A DNA stretch of 14,542 nt from Thiosocius sp965601425 (GCA_965601425.1 CBFCWF010000098.1:1-14542); one strand, 5' to 3'; positions 1-6,976 are shown, numbered from the stretch's first letter. Notes: generated by a model not told the origin, from the letters alone. Made by a program: numbers and translations.

Positions 1-1565
1 ACCGGCGCCTGTGGAACAGGCGCGGGCGGCTCGACGCCCGGCGCCATCAGGGGCCCGAGCCGACGGTCGACCGGCTTGCCCAGGCGCGTCGTTGCAGAGG
101 CCTCGAGATAGACCGGCGCACCGGGATCCCCGAGGGCCGCGGTCCATTCGCCGTTCGTGTCCGCGACCCCCTCGAGCACCTTGCGCTGCGCCTGCGGGTT
201 CTGTTGCCAGGCCTCGATACGCACATCGGGTCGCAAGACCGCGGAATCGGCCGTGACTTTCAGTACCGGGCCTTTCGCGGTCTGCTCGATGCGCACATCG
301 AAGGGCTCGCGTATCGCGAGACGAAGGCGTTTCTCACGCATGAAGGTGGGGCTCTCGACCGCGACCAGCAGTTCGACCGAGGGCCGCGCGACCGAGTCGC
401 CGTATCGTATGTGGAAGCGGCCGGCACGGGCCTGCGCATCCGCGCCCGGGCCCTCGTCGACGCTGAGGTCCCGCGCCTCGCCATCCGCAGTCGCGGCCGC
501 ACGCAGCTCGAGCAGGCGCAGGAAGGCCGGTCGACTCACCAACTCACCGTGGTTGCTCAAATGGGCCTTGACAGCGATTTCCTCACCGACCGCGAGATGG
601 CTGGGCACCTCGGAGACCTGCAGCTTCAGGTCGGTGACGACCATGACGCGGTTGTCCGGGTCCAGGTCGGCCTGCAGGCGCCATTCGCCCGGCTCGGGCG
701 TGGCGAGGGTGATCAGGTCGTAGCCCTGATCACGGTACCAGGCCACCCCGGCAGGCAGATCACTGTCTGTAAACGCGTCGCCGGACGGGGCGTGCAGCAC
801 GACCGGCGCCGAGTCGGGCCGGCTGAATACCAGCACCGTCGCCTCGCTGATGCTGCCGTCGACGGTGAAGCGGTTGTCCTGCAAAGGCACCGCGTCCGGC
901 GCGCCGACGGTTTCGAACATGCGCAGGAAGGCGCGCTGCAGTTCATCGGCCACAGCAACCTGCTGGTACCAGCCGCCACTGTCGCCCGCGAGGCGCTCCA
1001 TCAACTCGTGATCGGCGCGCCCGGACAGCGCGATCGTGTGTATCTTGACCCCGGCGTCCTGCAGGCGCGGCAGCAACTCGCCCAGAATCCGGCTGCGCGA
1101 CTTCGCGTTGTCGTCGGCCCGTTTCGAGACATCGACCATGCCGTCGGTCAGTAGCACCAGGTGCCGCGCCCGCGTGCCCGGCGTGCCGATCCAGTCGCGC
1201 GAGGCCTCGTCCAGCACCGTTTCGATATTGGTGAACTGCCCCGGTGAGCCAATCTGTTTGGACAGCGACTGAACGCGTGCTTTCCAGGCCTTGTCGACGT
1301 CGGCCACGGGCACCAGGTTGTCGACCCAGCGGGCAAAGGTCCAGACCCCGGCGCGGGTGCCGGGCTGCAGCAGGCCGGCGAGCATGCGCAATGCGGGGCG
1401 ACGCAGGTTGTCGGGGTCATTCTGGCGCATGCTGCCGGAGATATCGATCAACACACGCACGTCGGAACCGCCGTCTGCCGCGACCGGCCCAACGTCGAGG
1501 CACAGCGCAACGAGCACCGAAAACAAGCACCGGATTGCGCCAACACGCACCGCTGACACGGGCAT
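1..1565 (-). CDS. Secreted von Willebrand factor A domain protein (3' end outside window)
   Basis: The 521 codons seen begin with an N-terminal hydrophobic segment (about residues 8-30, ending VAA before DGGSD), read as a signal peptide or signal anchor, so the protein is probably periplasmic or membrane-bound. A vWA domain follows (about 35-215). Its metal-ion adhesion site is intact: DISGS at 41-45, a threonine at 112 and LLTDG at 138-142. vWA domains bind protein partners through a metal ion. After it come beta-rich, probably immunoglobulin-like segments and a proline-rich stretch (PPAPVPQAP) at the window edge, where the frame is still open. The ATG at 1565 has a strong Shine-Dalgarno, GGGGGAGG, four bases upstream. 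The gene lies 61 bases after the lipid A acyltransferase on the same strand and may be co-transcribed with it. The overall plan resembles the gammaproteobacterial TIGR03503-type vWA proteins, but this is from memory. The partner and role are unknown. Confidence 0.85.
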   Translation of the reverse strand, partial: MPVSAVRVGAIRCLFSVLVALCLDVGPVAADGGSDVRVLIDISGSMRQNDPDNLRRPALRMLAGLLQPGTRAGVWTFARWVDNLVPVADVDKAWKARVQSLSKQIGSPGQFTNIETVLDEASRDWIGTPGTRARHLVLLTDGMVDVSKRADDNAKSRSRILGELLPRLQDAGVKIHTIALSGRADHELMERLAGDSGGWYQQVAVADELQRAFLRMFETVGAPDAVPLQDNRFTVDGSISEATVLVFSRPDSAPVVLHAPSGDAFTDSDLPAGVAWYRDQGYDLITLATPEPGEWRLQADLDPDNRVMVVTDLKLQVSEVPSHLAVGEEIAVKAHLSNHGELVSRPAFLRLLELRAAATADGEARDLSVDEGPGADAQARAGRFHIRYGDSVARPSVELLVAVESPTFMREKRLRLAIREPFDVRIEQTAKGPVLKVTADSAVLRPDVRIEAWQQNPQAQRKVLEGVADTNGEWTAALGDPGAPVYLEASATTRLGKPVDRRLGPLMAPGVEPPAPVPQAP

Positions 1566-1626
1566 TTCGCCTCCCCCGACGAGAAAGGTATTCCTCGACC
1601 GGGTAACGGCCGGGCGACGAGGCCCT

Positions 1627-2520
1627 TTAACCGCTGTGGTAGGGACCCTTGCGACGCTGACCGGGCATTTCGAAGCGCCGGTAGGTCCACTGGTAATGTG
1701 CCGGGAACTCGCGCACGAGACGTTCGACATCGCGATTGAGCGCCGCTGCGGCGAGCTCGGGTGAAGGGTCCGAGATCGCCGGGTCGCCCTCGAAATAGTG
1801 TGCCCGGTAGCGGCGCCGCGCTGGATCGTAGACTGCGCAACAGAACAGCACCGCCGACCCATGACGCCGCGCCAGGCGGCTGATCAGCGTCATCGTCAGT
1901 GCCGGATGGCCGAAGAACGGGGCGACGACCCCGGACGCCCCCGCCGTCTTGGGGACCTGGTCCGGCAGTATCCCGACGATCTCGCCGCGCTGCAGTGTCG
2001 CGTGCAGCGCCTTGAGGCCCTGCCGATCGGTCGGCACCGGCGTGATCCCCGAACGCGCCCTACCCCGCCGCATCAGATCGTCCAGCACTACCAGTCTTGG
2101 CGGCCGGTAAAGCGCCGTCGCCGGCGAAATCCGGGTCGCCAGGTAGGCGATCAACTCCCAGTTGCCCAGGTGCGGCATCGTGAAGATCAGTCCACGCCCG
2201 CGCCTGCTCAGTTCGCGCCCGAACTCGAGAAAGCCGTTGTCGTCGACGGTCTCCCCCCAATCACGCGGACGACCGGTCCAGATCCGTAACATGTGCGCGA
2301 AGCTCCGACCGGTCTCGATCAGGTTGTCCCGCACCAGCTGCTCGCGCTGCCGCTCGTCCTTTTCCGGGAAACACATCGCGAGATTGGTACGCGCATAGCG
2401 CACCTCGCGCCCGCCCCTGCGGTAGAGCAGCCGGCCCACGGCCGCACCCAGCAGACCCGCCCAGTGAAAGGGCAGCAGCCCGGGCAGCCGGATCAAGCGT
2501 GCCAACAGCCAGTCACGCAT
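1627..2520 (-). CDS. Lipid A biosynthesis (KDO) acyltransferase, LpxL/HtrB family
   Basis: A 297-residue protein, close to the roughly 300 usual for LpxL/LpxM acyltransferases. These inner-membrane enzymes transfer a secondary fatty acyl chain from acyl-ACP to the lipid A precursor on the cytoplasmic face. The catalytic HX4E signature is present as HLGNWE (H117, E122). Other family landmarks are a hydrophobic N-terminus (about 10-33) that could anchor it, NLAMCFPE at 46-53, the GILPDQ-type region, and the C-terminal QWTYRRF block. It starts at ATG 2520 with no strong Shine-Dalgarno; no better start is evident. It is divergent from the rhodanese gene (93-base spacer) and is followed on the same strand by the vWA gene. 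Family membership is secure. Whether it acts as LpxL, LpxM or LpxP, and which acyl chain it uses, cannot be read from sequence. Confidence 0.92.
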   Translation of the reverse strand: MRDWLLARLIRLPGLLPFHWAGLLGAAVGRLLYRRGGREVRYARTNLAMCFPEKDERQREQLVRDNLIETGRSFAHMLRIWTGRPRDWGETVDDNGFLEFGRELSRRGRGLIFTMPHLGNWELIAYLATRISPATALYRPPRLVVLDDLMRRGRARSGITPVPTDRQGLKALHATLQRGEIVGILPDQVPKTAGASGVVAPFFGHPALTMTLISRLARRHGSAVLFCCAVYDPARRRYRAHYFEGDPAISDPSPELAAAALNRDVERLVREFPAHYQWTYRRFEMPGQRRKGPYHSG

Positions 2521-2575
2521 CGGGCCACGCGCCGATCATTGAAGATTCTTTTGGGGCAGACATCGCTTGTTCGTC

Positions 2576-2581
2576 TATAAA
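2576..2581 (+). promoter_or_regulatory. Possible -10 element for the rhodanese operon
   Basis: TATAAA sits in the only AT-rich patch of the divergent spacer between the acyltransferase and the rhodanese, 32 bases before the rhodanese ATG, giving a plausible short leader. The nearest -35-like sequence, TTGGGG at 2551-2556, is 19 bases away and matches poorly. The complementary strand of the same patch reads TATAGA and could serve the acyltransferase. This is a tentative assignment from base composition and spacing only. Confidence 0.3.
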
Positions 2582-2613
2582 AACTATTTTGCACCTAGAC
2601 CAGGAGACGGCGC

Positions 2614-3042
2614 ATGAGCAAGGCGGAACCTTCGGAATTATCGCCCAAACGGGCCCACCAGATGTTGCAGGATGACCCGCGCGCCGTGCTGGTCGATATC
2701 CGCTCGACCATGGAGTTCCTGTTTGTCGGCCATCCGACCGGCGCGGTACACGTGGCCTGGATAGACGAACCGGACTGGGACATCAACCCGCATTTCGTAC
2801 CAGAGATCCGTAAACTGCTGCTCGGCGGCGCGGTATGCGACACTCTCGAGGGCTGCGCCCCGGTGATCCTGATCTGTCGCAGCGGAAAGCGCTCGGCGGA
2901 GGCCGGCAAGGTCCTGCTGGAGGCCGGGTTGAAGGGTGTCTACCACATCGACGAGGGCTTCGAGGGTGATCTGGATGACCACCACCAGCGTGGCAATGTC
3001 GGAGGCTGGCGATTCCACGGCCTACCGTGGGAGCAGTGCTGA
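2614..3042 (+). CDS. Single-domain rhodanese-like sulfurtransferase
   Basis: A 142-residue, apparently cytoplasmic protein consisting of one rhodanese domain. Rhodaneses carry a persulfide on an active-site cysteine and pass sulfane sulfur to acceptors such as thiols or cyanide. Visible hallmarks are VLVDIRSTMEF (25-35, the CH2A-type strand and helix start), GAVHVAW (43-49), and the active-site loop after the VILIC strand: C88 in CRSGKRS. The C-terminus has the GVYHIDEGFEGD block typical of the fold. An insert around WIDEPDWDINPHF (49-61) sits where many proteobacterial single-domain members are longer. AGGAGA lies seven bases before the ATG. It leads a probable operon with the HEACH protein and galU. 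The physiological sulfur donor and acceptor are unknown. Confidence 0.9.
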   Translation: MSKAEPSELSPKRAHQMLQDDPRAVLVDIRSTMEFLFVGHPTGAVHVAWIDEPDWDINPHFVPEIRKLLLGGAVCDTLEGCAPVILICRSGKRSAEAGKVLLEAGLKGVYHIDEGFEGDLDDHHQRGNVGGWRFHGLPWEQC

Positions 3043-3099
3043 CCGGGCGACGGGGGGCATGTTAGGCTGCGCGCGAGTGTTACACGCTGAAAGTCCCGC

Positions 3100-3600
3100 A
3101 TGGCATCCGAAGTCACCCGGTGCACACCGGAACACATCGATTCACTGAACACGCTGCTTGGCCGCTATGGCATGCAGATCGGGCACGTCGCCGCGGATGC
3201 CCCGATCCCGGGGTCCTTCTGGGGCGGGAGTGAGGCGGGGCTGGTCGGCGACCGTCTGTTCCTGCGCGGCGACACGCCGCTGCACTCGGCGCTGCACGAG
3301 GCCTGTCATTTCATCTGCATGGACGAACGGCGGCGGCGCCAGCTGCACACCGATGCCGGCGGCGACGTCGCGGAGGAAAATGCAGTGTGCTATTTGCAGG
3401 GACTGATGGCCGATCGTATCCGGGCCTATGACCGCGGCCGACTGTTCGCGGACATGGATGCCTGGGGATACAGCTTCCGCCTCGGCTCTGCCCGGGCCTG
3501 GTTCGAGCAAGACGCCGACGATGCGCGGACCTGGCTGCTCGAGCGGGGTATCATCAACGAACAACAACGCCTGACCGGCCAACTGCGACATCAACAATGA
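3100..3600 (+). CDS. Conserved-looking protein with HEACH zinc-protease-like motif
   Basis: A 166-residue protein I do not recognise as a named family. Its most telling segment is LHSALHEACHFICMD (61-75), containing HEACH at 66-70, a match to the HExxH zinc-binding helix of zincin metallopeptidases. EENAVCYLQ starts at 92, about 22 residues after the second histidine, where gluzincin-type enzymes place the third ligand (a glutamate) on a following helix. No signal peptide or membrane segment is seen, so it is predicted cytoplasmic. The ATG at 3100 is favoured because an in-frame TGA lies at 3088-3090, just upstream; the Shine-Dalgarno is weak. It follows the rhodanese by 57 bases, and its stop overlaps a possible galU start (ATGA at 3597-3600). 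The metal site is inferred from motif and spacing alone; substrate and activity are unknown. Confidence 0.72.
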   Translation: MASEVTRCTPEHIDSLNTLLGRYGMQIGHVAADAPIPGSFWGGSEAGLVGDRLFLRGDTPLHSALHEACHFICMDERRRRQLHTDAGGDVAEENAVCYLQGLMADRIRAYDRGRLFADMDAWGYSFRLGSARAWFEQDADDARTWLLERGIINEQQRLTGQLRHQQ

Positions 3601-4457
3601 ACGAGAAGACGGACTCACCCATGATCAAGAAGTGTTTGTTCCCCGCCGCCGGCTATGGCACGAGGTTCCTGCCGGCAACCAAATCCATGCCCAAGGAGAT
3701 GCTGCCGGTGGTCGACAAGCCGCTCATCCAGTACGGGGTGGAAGAGGCGATGCAGGCCGGCATGTGCAATATCGGGATCGTTACCGGCCGGGGCAAGCGG
3801 GCGCTGGCCGACCACTTCGACGTCAGTTATGAACTCGAACACCAGATCAGCGGCTCCTCCAAAGAGGGCCTGTTGAAGGACATCCGCAAGGTCCTCGATG
3901 ACTGCACCTTTTCCTACACCCGGCAGTCAGAGATGAAGGGCCTCGGTCACGCGATCCTGACCGGAGAAACCCTGATCGGCCGCGAGCCTTTCGGGGTCAT
4001 CCTGGCCGATGATCTGTGCGTCGGCGACGGTGAGGGCGTGCTCGCCCAGATGGCAAAAATCTACGCGAAGTACCGGTGCAGCATCGTCGCGATCGAGGAG
4101 GTGCCGCATGAGGAGGTACACAAATACGGGGTGATCGCGGGCTCCGAACTGGAGGAAGGCGTCTATGTCGTCTCAGACATGGTCGAGAAGCCATCGCCCG
4201 AGGACGCACCGACCGACCTCGCGATCATCGGTCGCTACATCCTGACGCCGGACATTTTCGACGTCATCCGAGAAACACCGCCCGGGCGCAACGGCGAGAT
4301 CCAAATCACGGATGCGCTGCAGATCCAGGCGCGCAAGAACATGGTACTGGCCTATCGTTTCAAGGGGCGCCGGTTCGACTGCGGCAGTGTCGATGGCTTC
4401 GTCTCGGCCACCAACTACTTTTACGAACGCTGGAAGGAACACGAACAGCAGGGATAG
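3597..4457 (+). CDS. galU: UTP-glucose-1-phosphate uridylyltransferase (GalU)
   Basis: Makes UDP-glucose and pyrophosphate from UTP and glucose 1-phosphate, supplying glucosyl units for envelope polysaccharides and, here, possibly for glucosylglycerate. Length is 286 residues against about 300 in E. coli. The N-terminal nucleotide-binding loop AAGYGTRFLPATKSMPKEML is complete, followed by VVDKPLIQYGVEEA, the VILADDLCVG strand around the metal-binding aspartate, MVEKPSPEDAP, and the GEIQITDAL and FDCGS blocks. All are standard for bacterial GalU. Two starts are possible: ATG 3597, overlapping the previous stop as ATGA and so translationally coupled, or ATG 3621 (MIKKCLFP), which matches the usual GalU N-terminus. 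Neither has a good Shine-Dalgarno. A GC-rich hairpin follows the stop and separates it from convergent pabB. Confidence 0.96.
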   Translation: MNEKTDSPMIKKCLFPAAGYGTRFLPATKSMPKEMLPVVDKPLIQYGVEEAMQAGMCNIGIVTGRGKRALADHFDVSYELEHQISGSSKEGLLKDIRKVLDDCTFSYTRQSEMKGLGHAILTGETLIGREPFGVILADDLCVGDGEGVLAQMAKIYAKYRCSIVAIEEVPHEEVHKYGVIAGSELEEGVYVVSDMVEKPSPEDAPTDLAIIGRYILTPDIFDVIRETPPGRNGEIQITDALQIQARKNMVLAYRFKGRRFDCGSVDGFVSATNYFYERWKEHEQQG

Positions 4458-4465
4458 TGCCTCTG

Positions 4466-4486
4466 CCCGACGGTGCGCCGTCCGGG
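4466..4486. terminator. Hairpin between convergent galU and pabB
   Basis: CCC-GACGG, loop TGCG, CCGTC-(C)-GGG forms an eight-pair stem with one bulged base. It fits exactly between the galU stop (4457) and the pabB stop (4489). There is no T-run on either side, so it may act as a weak bidirectional terminator or as a 3'-end protector rather than a classical intrinsic terminator. Confidence 0.5.
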
Positions 4487-4488
4487 TC

Positions 4489-5862
4489 TCAGTCGGGAAA
4501 CAGACGCAGGAATGCGGCCGCCTTGTCCAGGCTCTCCTGATACTCGGCCGCACAGTCCGAATCGGCCACGATGCCACCACCGGCCCAGTAATAGAGGTCA
4601 CGGCCCCGCTTGAGCAGGGTGCGGATGGTGATGCTGCTGTCCAGGTTGCCGTCGAAACCGAGCCTTATCACGCTGCCGCAATAGGCCTCGCGCCGCACCG
4701 GCTCCAGTTCGTCGATAATCTGCATCGCGCGCCGCTTTGGCGCGCCGGTGATCGAACCGCCGGGAAAACCGGCGCGCAACAGATCGATCGCGTCCCGGTC
4801 GGCACGCAGACGCCCGCTGACCGTGCTGACCAGGTGATGCACGGTGGCAAAGGACTCGACCTGAAACAAACCGGGGACCGCGATCGAGCCGGGTTCGCAG
4901 ACCTTGCCGAGATCGTTGCGCAAAAGATCGACGATCATTAGATTCTCGGCACGGTCTTTCGGGCTGCTCAGCAACGCCGCGCGCAGCGCCGCATCATGCT
5001 CTGCGGTGTGTCCGCGCGGCCGCGTGCCCTTGATCGGGCGCGTCTGCACCACCCGGTCACGAACGCTCAGAAACTGCTCCGGCGAAGAACTCAAGATCTC
5101 ACCGAAGGGATACTCGAGCAGCGCACCGTAGGGGGCCGGATTGTCGAGACGCAAACGCTGATAGAGTGTCCATGCATCGTGCGGTGTGCGCGCCCGGAAG
5201 CGCTGGGCGAGGTTCACCTGGTAGCAGTCACCTTCGCGAATGTAGTGTTTGATGCGGTCGAAGCTGCGGGCATACGCATCGCTGCCCATGCCGCGCTCGC
5301 ACACGCTGCCCCAGCGGGCCCCACCGGGTGGTGTCGGCATCGGCGAATCGACGGCGAGCAGGCGTCGCAACACCGATTGCCGGCGCTGCCGGCCGCGTGG
5401 GTCGCGGCCCTGGTACACGAACCAGCTGCGGCGGCGCGCATGATCGACCACCACCGCCCAGTCGTAGAGACCGACCGCCATATCGGGCCAACCCGGCAGG
5501 CCCGGACGCGACGCCAGCATGCCGGACGTGCGGGCCAGGTCGTAACCGAGGAACCCGATCGCGCCACCGGCGAACGGCAGGTCCGCACCCGTCGCCGCCG
5601 GTTCGCCCAGCGCCCTGCGCAGCACAGTCCAGGGATCGTCTGGCGCACGCTGCGGCCCCTGGCCGGACCGGTCGAGCAGGGTGACGCCGTCGCGGCTGCT
5701 CAGCGTCAGGTAGGGATCGGCCGCCAGGACGTCATGGTAGGCACCGCCGGATTCGGGAAAACCGCTGTCCAGCCAGACCGGCCACGGCAGCTCACGCAGT
5801 GCTGCATAGTAAGCCCGGCTGTCGGGCAAGTAGCGCAGACGTACGAGTTCCGGATCGACCAA
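4489..5862 (-). CDS. pabB: Aminodeoxychorismate synthase component I (PabB)
   Basis: Converts chorismate, with ammonia from the PabA glutaminase, into 4-amino-4-deoxychorismate for folate synthesis in the cytoplasm. The 457 residues compare with 453 in E. coli. The N-terminal half matches the anthranilate-synthase-I-like N domain; the C-terminal half is the chorismate-binding domain with SPEQFL, DLLRNDLGKVCEPGS, GGSITGAPK and YCGSVIRLGFDGNLDSSI. The block PIKGT carries the PabB-specific lysine (K278, matching K274 of E. coli PabB), where TrpE has alanine, so it is not anthranilate synthase. TTG 5862 is chosen because AGGGGA lies seven bases upstream, no ATG is near, and reading further upstream would cross the ompA terminator. 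A weak TAAGAT at 5938-5933 could be its -10. No pabA or pabC is in the window. Confidence 0.93.
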   Translation of the reverse strand: MVDPELVRLRYLPDSRAYYAALRELPWPVWLDSGFPESGGAYHDVLAADPYLTLSSRDGVTLLDRSGQGPQRAPDDPWTVLRRALGEPAATGADLPFAGGAIGFLGYDLARTSGMLASRPGLPGWPDMAVGLYDWAVVVDHARRRSWFVYQGRDPRGRQRRQSVLRRLLAVDSPMPTPPGGARWGSVCERGMGSDAYARSFDRIKHYIREGDCYQVNLAQRFRARTPHDAWTLYQRLRLDNPAPYGALLEYPFGEILSSSPEQFLSVRDRVVQTRPIKGTRPRGHTAEHDAALRAALLSSPKDRAENLMIVDLLRNDLGKVCEPGSIAVPGLFQVESFATVHHLVSTVSGRLRADRDAIDLLRAGFPGGSITGAPKRRAMQIIDELEPVRREAYCGSVIRLGFDGNLDSSITIRTLLKRGRDLYYWAGGGIVADSDCAAEYQESLDKAAAFLRLFPD

Positions 5863-5869
5863 GGTACTG

Positions 5870-5875
5870 TCCCCT
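5870..5875 (-). promoter_or_regulatory. Ribosome binding site that sets the TTG start of pabB
   Basis: On the minus strand AGGGGA precedes TTG at 5862 with a seven-base spacer. No ATG or GTG in this frame lies nearby downstream before conserved sequence begins, so this site is the main argument for a TTG start. Confidence 0.55.
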
Positions 5876-5958
5876 GCCGGGTGACCGGCTCGGCCGGCGC
5901 GGGGCTTGCGGCCAGCCGCTCCTGGGCCGCCTATCTTAGCGGCAAACGACCGGGCACG

Positions 5959-5994
5959 AAAAAGGCCGGCACCGGGCGGCGCCCGGTACCGGCC
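5959..5994 (-). terminator. Intrinsic terminator downstream of the OmpA-like gene
   Basis: On the minus strand a 14-pair stem (arms 5994-5981 and 5977-5964, three-base loop) is followed directly by five U residues (5963-5959). One pair is G-U in minus-strand RNA but would be a C-A mismatch in plus-strand RNA, which supports function on the minus strand. It lies 50 bases after the ompA-like stop, between it and pabB, so pabB probably has its own promoter or depends on read-through. Confidence 0.88.
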
Positions 5995-5999
5995 GTGTG

Positions 6000-6022
6000 T
6001 TCGAGGCGGCTCGCGCCTCGAA
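6000..6022 (-). other. Second hairpin in the 3' region of the OmpA-like transcript
   Basis: TTCGAGGCG (6000-6008) and CGCCTCGAA (6014-6022) are perfect inverted repeats of nine bases around a five-base loop. They lie between the OmpA-like stop and the intrinsic terminator, so the mature 3' end would carry two stacked stem-loops. There is no T-run of its own; a stabilising role or a binding site is possible. Confidence 0.55.
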
Positions 6023-6043
6023 ACGGGCCGCAGTTGCTGCGGC

Positions 6044-6640
6044 TCAGAAGAGGTCGAACACGATCTCGGCGCGACGGTTCGGCGCGAGACAGTCGAGGGC
6101 TGTTTGGCCGCGCAGGCCCTCACACAGCTCGAGCGGCTCGGATTCTCCCTTGCCGACCAATTCGATCATCTGTGGGTCGATCCCGGCATTCTCGACCAGA
6201 TAGTCGTTCACCGCGCCCGCACGCCGCTGCGACAGCGCCATGTTGTAGTCTTCGGTGCCGACGCGGTCGGTATGTCCGGTCACGCGCACCGACTGGATGT
6301 TACCCTTCGACTTCGCGTCGCTGACCAGCGCGTCAATCGCCGACGTCGCGCCCGCATCCAGATCGGAGCTGTCAAATGCGAAGTTCACCTTTCCCTCGGC
6401 CGGCGCGATCGCGACCGGGGCAACCGGGGCGGGTTCTTCTTCGGCCACCTCGGCCTCCTTGCCGTCACAGCCGACGATCGCCTGCTCTATCGCCCAGTAG
6501 TTCGTGTGCACGCATTCGCCGGCGGAGTTGCGCCAGACCTCACCACTGGAGTTGAACCAATAACCTTCGTCTGCGAATACCTGCGAGCCGCCGGCCATGG
6601 CCGCCATCAGTACTGCTAGATGAATGATCCGGGTTTTCAT
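6044..6640 (-). CDS. OmpA-family outer membrane/peptidoglycan-associated protein
   Basis: A 198-residue exported protein. Residues 1-23 form a signal peptide (KTR, hydrophobic core, cleavage after VFA before DEGYW). A short N-terminal module with WFNSSGEVWRNSAGECVHTNYW (28-49) resembles the equivalent block in beta- and gammaproteobacterial OmpA/RmpM-type proteins. An acidic, proline/alanine-rich linker (62-81) leads to the C-terminal OmpA-like peptidoglycan-binding domain: FAFDSSDLD, TGHTDRVG (121-128, with ligand D125), LSQRRAGAV and the NRRAEIVF ending (R190 region). There is no room for a full eight-stranded barrel, so it probably tethers the envelope to peptidoglycan. ATG 6640 is preferred over ATG 6667 because AGGAGG lies five bases upstream and the signal peptide then begins correctly. 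Four cysteines (43, 58, 173, 184) could form disulfides. Confidence 0.92.
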   Translation of the reverse strand: MKTRIIHLAVLMAAMAGGSQVFADEGYWFNSSGEVWRNSAGECVHTNYWAIEQAIVGCDGKEAEVAEEEPAPVAPVAIAPAEGKVNFAFDSSDLDAGATSAIDALVSDAKSKGNIQSVRVTGHTDRVGTEDYNMALSQRRAGAVNDYLVENAGIDPQMIELVGKGESEPLELCEGLRGQTALDCLAPNRRAEIVFDLF

Positions 6641-6645
6641 TTCGA

Positions 6646-6652
6646 CCTCCTC
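6646..6652 (-). promoter_or_regulatory. Ribosome binding site that sets the start of the OmpA-like gene
   Basis: GAGGAGG on the minus strand, five bases before ATG 6640. It argues against the longer frame beginning at 6667, whose first nine codons would include this site. Confidence 0.75.
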
Positions 6653-6700
6653 ACAGGACGTTAACAAACGTAAAAATTAGGGTTTTCCCAGGTTGAGCCT

Positions 6701-6706
6701 AGTATA
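6701..6706 (-). promoter_or_regulatory. Probable -10 element of the OmpA-like gene
   Basis: TATACT on the minus strand (5 of 6 matches to TATAAT), about 61 bases before the ATG, followed by an AT-rich leader (6661-6690). At a 17-base spacing the -35 position holds only GC-rich sequence with no consensus, which suggests dependence on an activator. A perfect inverted repeat sits there. Confidence 0.45.
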
Positions 6707-6727
6707 GCCCCTTGTTCAGGTTTGCGC

Positions 6728-6745
6728 GCTTGCGATAAAGCAAGC
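6728..6745. promoter_or_regulatory. Inverted repeat abutting the -35 region of the OmpA-like promoter
   Basis: GCTTGC, six bases (GATAAA), GCAAGC: a perfect 6+6 inverted repeat typical in size of a dimeric regulator site. Relative to the proposed TATACT it covers the -35 region and just upstream, the usual position of an activator or operator. The regulator is unknown and the assignment is by geometry only. Confidence 0.35.
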
Positions 6746-6976
6746 AGAGGCCCCCTCGGGGCACGCACTGCAGCGCCGCGACGGCTGCACAATGCCGCTT
6801 TCGCAAAGGAACGACCCCGTGTCCCGTTGCGGTGCGCAATGCGTGAGGCGCGCACCAACAGGCACCGCGCGCAGACGTCGTCTGGGCCGGCAGCCAGGTC
6901 AGGCGACAGCGCTCAATGGTGCATAAATTGCTTAAAGGCGTCACATGGTCCGGCGACAAAGGGGCCCAAGGGAGCA

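Larger units (their letters stand above)
6641..6976. promoter_or_regulatory. Divergent control region between the OmpA-like gene and the glucosylglycerate operon
   Basis: A 336-base gap without a convincing gene. Its left part holds the OmpA-like leader, -10 and inverted repeat. To the right are short inverted repeats: GCCCC/GGGGC (6750-6762), GGTGCGC/GCGCACC (6831-6856, 12-base loop) and CAGACG/CGTCTG around one base (6872-6884). The AT-rich patch 6922-6938 (CATAAATTGCTTAAA) is the best place for an operon promoter, but no clear -35/-10 pair can be assigned. AAGGGAG lies just before ATG 6977. The open frame through this region has no protein-like composition. Confidence 0.5.

Noticed and set aside
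204..1154. Long open plus-strand frame (316 codons) opposite the vWA gene
   Set aside because: It is antisense to a frame with a clear vWA metal site and signal peptide; its composition is rich in arginine, glutamine and histidine without any domain, as expected from GC-rich antisense.
1593..1622. Imperfect hairpin (CCTCG/CGAGG with inner CCGG/CCGG) between the acyltransferase and vWA genes
   Set aside because: Only nine interrupted pairs and no U-run; too weak to call a terminator in such GC-rich DNA.
4489..5862. Anthranilate synthase component I (TrpE) instead of PabB
   Set aside because: The PIKGT block has lysine at the position where TrpE has alanine, and the length and motifs match PabB.
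5863..6123. N-terminal extension of PabB upstream of TTG 5862
   Set aside because: The extension would read through the ompA terminator and overlap the OmpA-like coding end; its residues are not PabB-like.
4996..6324. Open plus-strand frame of 442 codons opposite pabB and the OmpA-like gene
   Set aside because: Both minus-strand genes have intact family motifs; the plus frame runs through the ompA terminator and has no recognisable domain.
6722..6976. N-terminal extension of the GH13 protein to ATG 6722
   Set aside because: The 85 extra residues are arginine- and alanine-rich with no similarity to GH13 proteins, and the ATG at 6977 has a purine-rich ribosome site.
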